From positions 372,001 through 436,000 of the forward strand of contig JAQGEQ010000314.1 in the NCBI GenBank assembly GCA_034620365.1: 64,000 bases of DNA. Direction: 5' to 3'. Origin of the DNA: Pegea sp. RAD2-039. Lineage: Eukaryota; Chordata; Thaliacea; Salpida; Salpidae. Within the stretch, counting starts at the first letter, position 1; each line of letters opens with the position of its first letter. The notes under the pieces are model-generated. The model was not told the DNA's origin, did no database searches, and saw only the letters and a list, made by a program, of their open reading frames with translations. The translations under genes were made by a program, and so were the position numbers. This document shows, piece after piece, positions 57,241 through 64,000 of the stretch.

Positions 57241-58546
57241 ATGTTGCTTTTTGCATTTATCTTGATTATAAGCTTATTAATTTTTCTGATTCTGAAATCA
57301 GTCTTTAAGAAGCAGTTTAAGTTAAAAGGGAAAACTGTTCTAATAACTGGGCCAAGTGGTGGCTTAGGAAAAGCCTTGGCATTTGCTTTTCATAATCAAT
57401 GTTGTCATTTACATCTATGTTCTCGTAATATTGAAGAATTAAACAAGTTGAAGAAAATATTGAATAAATCTAATAATGATTTGAAAGTTGAGATCCATCA
57501 GTTAGACTTATCTGATTCAAATTCAATTGATGCTGTCATTGATTCAATTATTTCAAACAATCAAATTGATATTTTAGTCAATAACGCTGCTTTGAGATTT
57601 AGAGGAGAGATTATCGAGACACCAGTGAAGATTTATAAAAAGATTTTTGAAGTAAACTTTTTTGGACAAGTTGCTGTGACAAATAAACTATTATCACATT
57701 TCATTAAAAGAAAAACTGGATATATTGTTGGAATTAGTAGTATTCAAGTTAGTTTTAATTTGATTATTTTTCGACATGTAATAAATTATTGGTTTTATTT
57801 TATAGTTTTGATAATTATTAATTTTTTCAAACTGTTTTTTAGGGAAAACTTGCAACACCTTTTCGAGCCCCATATTCAACATCTAAACATGCTTGCCAAG
57901 CATTTTATGATACAGTTCGTGCAGAAGTACCATCAAAAGATATTCATGTCTCTGTAATTAATCCTTCTTATATTAATACCATGTCTTCCAACAAAGCAAT
58001 AACAAGTAAGTCTTCTTAAAAAGATTTTCTGTTGGATATAAAATTATACAAGATCTACATTAAAACTTTATTACTTTTTGTTCATTTTTATAGAGTGGTT
58101 AGCAAATGGAAATTAGTATTAACTCTAATAGGTTTCTAAGTACTTAATCAGAAAATTATAATTATTTTGAAGCTTTATATCAAATATTAATTTTATATTT
58201 TGAAACACTTTTGCCATGTAGAACTTCTTGTTTTATTTAAATCATTAAAAAAATTTAATATTTTAAAAATATTAAAGTTAATTGAAAGTTTTGAAACTTT
58301 AGAAAATTTCACTTTTCTGTAGGTAAAGGGGAAATCTTTGGCAAAGTTGATAAGAATGATAAGGAAGGGATGAATGTAGATGAAGTAGCTTCAAAGATTA
58401 TAAACTCTGTGATGAATTATGAACAAGAAGTTGATATTATCCCGATTCATCACAAATTAGTTCTAGGAATCAGACTCTTTTTACCAGATCTTTATTTTTG
58501 GATCATGAAAAAAAGAGCTGGAAAAAGCAAACAAAAATCTTCTTAA
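57241..58546 (+). CDS. DHRS7B: Short-chain dehydrogenase/reductase, DHRS7B-like
   Basis: DHRS7B is a membrane-anchored SDR proposed to reduce acyl-DHAP in ether-lipid synthesis. Three exons at 57241-57747, 57843-58005 and 58323-58546 keep frame and give 297 residues. Residues 1-22 are a hydrophobic anchor. The NADP-binding motif is TGPSGGLGKALA (usual TGASSGIG). NNAALRFRG follows, then the catalytic Ser in GISSIQ and the YxxxK pair in YSTSKHACQAFYDTVRAE. The region after it, VINPSYINTMSSNKAIT, matches DHRS7B's SPGYIHTNLSVNAIT. The Lys-rich C-terminus KKRAGKSKQKSS is also family-like. Catalytic residues are intact. Other microsomal SDRs such as DHRS7 remain possible, but the C-terminal match favours 7B. 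Confidence 0.85.
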
Positions 58547-58739
58547 TATTTTTTTAATTTTATTTTTAAGCATCTTTTTCTAATCCTTCGAATTTGTTTA
58601 GTTAACAAATAAATTATTTTTATTCAATAATTTTTTCATTAAAAAAAACTTCTTGTAATAAAACTGAAATTAATAGAATTAGCAAAATTGTTTATTCTAA
58701 AGTTTCTCAAAATGTAGCTAACAATTTAGTTTCTACGTT

Positions 58740-59110
58740 GATAAATTAGTAATTTAAGAGCTTGTGGTCGAACCTTAGTATTGAATGAAACGTCGATTAG
58801 ATGCTAATCCATTGTTTGCACGCGAGAGCTCAAATCCTTCTTTGTTGCCAAAGATACGGCATAGACAGCGTCACTTGCTGCCACTGTGTTCTGCTTACAA
58901 CGGTTGTAGAAGTAGGCCTAGACAGAAAACCTGTATAGAAGAAAAAATAACGAAATCTGGGCTGTTAGGAGTTTTTACTAGCAACTTATCTAGGACATAA
59001 AGAGTTTCAAACAAAATCTGCAGTCCAATAAACCCGAGGTCACTGTCCTAGGTCACTTAGGCGCGTCACCAAGAAACAGGTCTTGGGGGTTTTTCTAACA
59101 ATCTTTTCTA
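58740..59110. repeat. Dispersed repeat, related in part to the PYCR intron 2 block
   Basis: A sharply bounded GC-richer block in AT-rich DNA. Its right part (58955-59100) resembles 47050-47290, with AGGTCACTGTCC followed by a CACCAA and an ACAGGTCT string. Its left part has no partner in this window. It is likely an old mobile-element copy with unknown ends. Confidence 0.5.
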
Positions 59111-59929
59111 ACGCATCAATATATGAGCTTTATCTTTATAAATAAAACTGAGTTTAAGTATTTTAGTGTCGATTTTTTAAGTAATCGTTGTTGGCGAGAG
59201 TATCTGATGAAGGACGTTTATAAATGATATTTAAATTGAAAGTTAAACTAACAATGGTTTCTAGCACAAAAACGATTTCGGTAAAACTGTTAATACAGCT
59301 GGTAATATTTTAATTTAATTTTGAGCAAAGCTAAATATATACTTTAAAGAATTCTGCTAAAAATACTTTTGTCAAATAAGTGAACAAAACTTTTTTAAAG
59401 TTCAAACTTTGTTTTTTATATTTATGATGAAATGAAATTTAGATTAAACTTTTTTGGTTTTAGTTTCCTTGTGATTGTATATTTCAAGCTCAATCATTCA
59501 AAACCATTTAAATTCTTAGAAAATATGATAAGTTATTACAGAAGCATAGTGTCTCCTGTTTAAAATAATTTTGATCAAAAATAGCTTCAAAATTTTGAAA
59601 AATTAAATAAAGTGATTTTGATTTTGAAATTTATTGATTTTAAATCTAAAGAAGCTGATAATTTTAATAAATTTTGAAAGTTGCAAGAAATTTGAATAAA
59701 ATTTTAATAAGAAATGATTTTATCAAATAAAATCTGAAAATATTTCCGAAAATTTTTCACTATTTCGTATAAATCTTTACAAAACAATTTTTCAAAGACA
59801 GTTCCCATTTTAAAAATCATTTCTAGATTATTCAAGACTACCTAAGATTTTCAAATTAATAATTTTTTAATTTCAGGAACTGTTACAGACATCTTTTTAC
59901 TCTTTTAGTTCGAAGCAGTAGATGAAAAG

Positions 59930-60330
59930 ATAATCATACTTCCTTCCTACACATGAGTTTTGATAACATTGGTCCACATACACGGCTTGGCACCAGTCCC
60001 ATAACCCTTGCTTGTCCTAAACCAACTACAAAGCATTTGATTTCTTTGATAGTTAGAATATTGAAGAATATTATCGACGGAAAATCCAGCTCAATAAATC
60101 TGCTTCTTTTCCATTTCTTCACCTTAATAATATCGACAAAATGTCTTTTAATTGTCTCAAATTAAATGTTTCTTTAAACTTTGCAGTATCTGCAGAATTT
60201 CCTTAATTTAATCGAGCAAATACTCCGAAAGTCACATCAATTATTGCTCCTCTAAAACATTTCCTCATTTCTGTATAAGTTCTTCCTTCAAAGGTATTAT
60301 TGAGGTTTTTCCTTGTAGTTACAAGTCATT
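59930..60330 (-). pseudogene. Broken coding-like relic, unidentified
   Basis: On the minus strand, two patches in different frames read like protein: NNTFEGRTYTEMRKCFRGAI and IDVTFGVFARL (about 60325-60210), and KCFVVGLGQARVMGLVPSRV with CGPMLSKLMCRK (about 60040-59940). Stops and frame changes separate them. I do not recognise the family; a dead transposon or gene fragment is plausible. The composition is distinctly less AT-biased than the flanks. Confidence 0.3.
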
Positions 60331-63300
60331 AGCTGATTATTTTGATTGAAATTAGGAAACCAAAAATATTTATCCTTACATAGAGAAGTTTTTTGTACTT
60401 AAAAATTATCATAAAAAATTATTTGAAGTTTTATTCATCATTATATAAAACGTTTTTTTAATTTTAGCTTTTACTTAATGAGAATTTTCTAATTACTAAA
60501 ATCCATTTTTAGTTGTAGTAGGCAAAGTTAAAAATAATTTGAAATTAAGATTTTTTGATTTTAAAAACCAAAGTTGTACGATTGCCTTAAATAAATTACG
60601 AATTATTTTTATAAATAATATTAGTTGTGTCTGTATAGCTTTAAAAGCTAGTTTAAACTTAATGAAAATCGGGAAAAACATCAAAATGAACTGCACAATG
60701 AACAGGAAGTGCAATTAGTACAATTGCTTTTTGCTGATTTTTTTCAGAAACTAATTATAAAAACAATTGAATTGAAAGGAAGTCAAAGTTTTGTTAATTA
60801 CCTGCTAACATTTTCGATAAAAATCCACTAGTTAATTAAATATTTGAGTAAATCTACTTATTTTCAATCTTTTATTCTGTTAAGCTATATATTATGAACA
60901 AATATACAACGTAATTCGCTTTTGTTTTAGTTGTATGAAAACAGTAAGACTTGATCAATTGTTTTAAGTTTGACAAATATCTTAGGTATTGAAGTATACT
61001 TACTTAATTAAATTTTAGAAATGAAGTTATTTTTAGATAGCTTGTATCGTTCTTTAAACTTTTTCTACCAAGTTTGATAAAAATATAAAAAACTTTTTAA
61101 AGTTCAGAGTTTTTACTCCTTATAGGCTTCAGATTTCAGTTGTCTTTACATATCAAGTTAAAAGATAAACTTTAATTGCTGATAAACTAATTTTTTTTTG
61201 TTTTATATTTAGATTTTAAAACTAAAATATTTTTTCTCGCTTGATTAGATTCATATTTATAAAGTTTTTATAAAGTTAAAAATAGAAACTTTTATAAGTT
61301 CTATAAAAACAAACCATACCTGAATAACAAAATAGATATAAGATAAATTAAATGGAATCATATTCAATAATTGTTTTAAGAAACTTTAATTGGATACACA
61401 ATAAACATTATTTATGTATTTTGAGATCTAACACTCATTGTGGTTTACTTTTCATTTTGACCAAAGAATTTATTGTGATAATTATGTTTGAATTCAGTTG
61501 CTTGAACAATAAAACCATTGCATAAACATAACTTTATTTTTTCAATTGTTTTAACAGCATTATATTTCAGTTTTAAAATCAAACATACCTCCATATTTAA
61601 AAAAATTAGCAAAATTTTGAATTTAAAAATATAGTTTTAAATATTAGTTTACTAACTCTATATGCTAAATTAAATCTAAAAAATATTGAAATTCTGAAAA
61701 ATTAACTACGATCAACATAATTACCTGATAATTTTTCTCTTTGTATTCTTTTACATCAATCAATTTTACGCAATATTAGCGATATAGATTTTGAAATATA
61801 TAAACCACAACAATAAGAAACTTGAAAAGTTTTTTGGAAATAGTTTTGAAATTGTAAAATACAAATGTTATACTTGTGATAGTTTCATTTTAAATATCTT
61901 GTTTTAAAACTAGTTTTTCAGATACAAAAATTATTGTTGGTATTATTATACTTTTTTTTCATAAAATTTTTAAATTAAAAACACCAATTAAAATAATTAA
62001 GTTAAAATATTGTAAACATCATTTTTTTTCACTTAAATGCTAAAAATAAAGCTACAATTGGTGTATAATCTATTCAAAAAAATGACATTTATAACAAGTT
62101 ATAAAAACTAATTATTTAAACTAATTAATTTAACTAAATAAATATTAATAATTTAAACGATTTTTTTAAAATTTATCATTCATATTCTTTTGTTAAAAAG
62201 ATTTTAGTCAAAATAACTTGCACAAAACGTCAATATCATGGAAATTTTTTGTGTTATAGAAAGTAAAATAGAAGTTATGCCTGTTTATCAAGTTATATCT
62301 TTGAAAAACATTATTTATAAAGTACTCAGCATTAGTTTTAATATTTTCACAAAAAACCAGTTTAGTAGCTTTACCGTTTTTTATAAAACATCAGATAAAG
62401 AATTAAATACAACTTTCAGCGAAAAAGTTTTCTTAGCTTCACTTATTGAAATACAAATAACTTTCAAACATTTTTTTGTCACGATTTTTTACTTTATTAA
62501 AATAACCAGACATTGTAGAAAAATTTTTCTACTAAAACACGATTTTTTTATATCATCATTAATTTAAAGTAATCATTTTAAAATGTTAATTATTTAATTA
62601 GTGTTTTAATTTCATGTTGTTATTTGCAATTATTTCAAATTTTGGCAAAACAGAATTAATATCATTTAATTTGCAAAACATATGCTATATTGTTGTTGAA
62701 AATTGTTTATTTTTCACACTTTAATATTTTAATTTGTTTCTTAAGTGTTCTGATCGAATTTAAACTTATTTTCTTAAACTAAACTTTAAAGTTGTAAAAC
62801 TTTTTTATTACATTTTGAATGTTATAGAGTATTTTAATAAAGTCATTGAAACTTGTGAAATAAGATCAACTTTTATCTATTAGTAACCCACATCAAATCA
62901 TTTATAAAAACTGTTTTCAATATAATTTTTTTATTGCAATAAGTTTACTAATAAGAAAATAAACTTAAACTTTATCAGACACAATAATGATATATAATCT
63001 AATTTATTCTGTTTTCATAATAAAACTGATATATAAGTTCTTTTTTTTACTTTTTATTACACTTTGCAGATTAGTTTATTTAATAATCTGCAGGTGTTGT
63101 TTATAATTTTTTAATTATTTATTGTTTACTGTCAATCAAATGAAAAACAATTTTTTTAGAGAACAAGATAGCCATCATTTTAAATTTATTATAAATAAAT
63201 TTTTTGAATTTATTATTAAGTAATAAGATTTATAAAAAAAGTAATAATAAAAATAGAAGAGTATTTTTAAATATTTATTTTATAATTTTTGCCTCGTGTG

Positions 63301-64000
63301 TTTCTATTAATAAACATTTTTAGATAAATTTAGTTTTACATAAAAGTTATGTGGGAACGAATGATTGACGCGTATAATTGAGAAATTAAAATTCTATTAT
63401 TTTCATCAATTTCTAGAATTTCAAAGACTCATTAACATAATCATTTTGAAAATTTTCCAATTTCAGTTTCTGAATTTTACAAAAAATATCAGGTTCCCTA
63501 ACACGAAAAACTAAAATGAATTTTAAATTTTATACATTTTAAAAATAGTTCTATATGTTTTGTTTATGTTAAATGTCAATTTGTTTATAATCCTAATCTT
63601 ATTTTCAACTCAAAGTTAAAGATATAATTTTTAAAATAGAGTTTTATTTAACAAACTTTAAAATAGAATAAACACAGCAGTAAAAGAAAGACAAAAACAT
63701 TTCTCATGATGAAATCAATAGATTTAAAACAACAAAACAAAAATCAATCAATATTCTGAAAATTTGAAGAAAAACTGAAAAAAAAAATAGAACAACAACT
63801 AATTAACTATACATCATGTTTGATTTGATCAAAAGTTTAAAAATTAATTTTTTTGAGTCGTTTTTTAGTAAACTAAACAACTAAAAATTGAATATCATTA
63901 GCTTCAAAAGCAAAGTCTACTTAAGTTATAATGTTACCATACTATTTACCTTGTTTTCAAACAAATTGTTTGGTTTTTGTTTAAACTGTATGTTGAATAG

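Larger units (their letters stand above)
58547..64000. other. Gene-poor AT-rich tail of the window
   Basis: No intact gene is recognisable. It contains a GC-richer repeat at 58740-59110 and a coding-like but broken patch at about 59930-60330 on the minus strand. Remaining frames, including 62238-62567, are AT-biased and have no similarity I recognise. The final kilobases are poly-A/T-rich. Confidence 0.45.

Noticed and set aside
62238..62567. A 109-codon open frame on the plus strand.
   Set aside because: Phe/Ile/Lys/Thr-rich composition as expected of AT-rich non-coding DNA, no recognisable motif, and no supporting neighbour or splice structure.

Overview
The window is about 64 kb of AT-rich nuclear DNA from a metazoan. 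Protein-coding genes use the standard code. Introns follow the GT-AG rule and range from about 47 bp to over 2 kb. tRNA-derived SINEs and a long minisatellite are present. The proteins (Kirrel/Neph-type adhesion receptor, NPC2, GNB1L, TMEM120, MINDY-4, site-2 protease) are typical animal orthologues. Very short introns, close same-strand gene pairs, splice acceptors just before start codons and many TGACGTCA octamers would fit an invertebrate such as a tunicate, but the sequence does not settle the taxon.

Layout. 0.6-2.5 kb: TCTP (+). 4.5-7.9 kb: a tight same-strand pair, intronless CHMP7 and ten-exon TMEM120. 14.5-19.9 kb: a Kirrel/Neph-like immunoglobulin receptor (-), in a locally GC-rich block. 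Its second visible intron holds a 1.2-kb, 15-bp-unit minisatellite; a six-unit array of the same family lies in a TMEM120 intron. 19.9-32.3 kb: a gene-poor, AT-rich stretch that probably contains the missing first exon of the receptor gene and one decayed zinc-finger-like relic. 32.4-35.6 kb: Nup54 (+), whose FG repeats are encoded one per exon. 35.6-38.4 kb: MBTPS2 (-), convergent with Nup54, with only 2 bp between the two stop codons. 38.9-41.4 kb: tandem phosphoglycolate/pyridoxal-phosphatase-like paralogues (-). 44.4-48.4 kb: MINDY4 and PYCR (+). 51.5-51.9 kb: NPC2 (+). 53.9-56.2 kb: a C8orf33/UPF0488-like gene and GNB1L (+). 57.2-58.5 kb: a DHRS7B-like dehydrogenase (+). The rest is AT-rich intergenic DNA with SINEs and repeat relics.

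The genes are mostly housekeeping and do not form one pathway. Functional themes that recur are the nuclear envelope and ESCRT (CHMP7, Nup54, TMEM120), sterol and membrane homeostasis (MBTPS2, NPC2, DHRS7B-like) and small-molecule metabolism (PYCR, two HAD phosphatases). I rebuilt exon structures by hand from splice consensus, reading-frame continuity and family resemblance. The MBTPS2 model reaches exactly the human length of 519 residues once one missing base is allowed. Three apparent single-base deletions (two in the Kirrel-like gene, one in MBTPS2) could be sequencing errors or real lesions.
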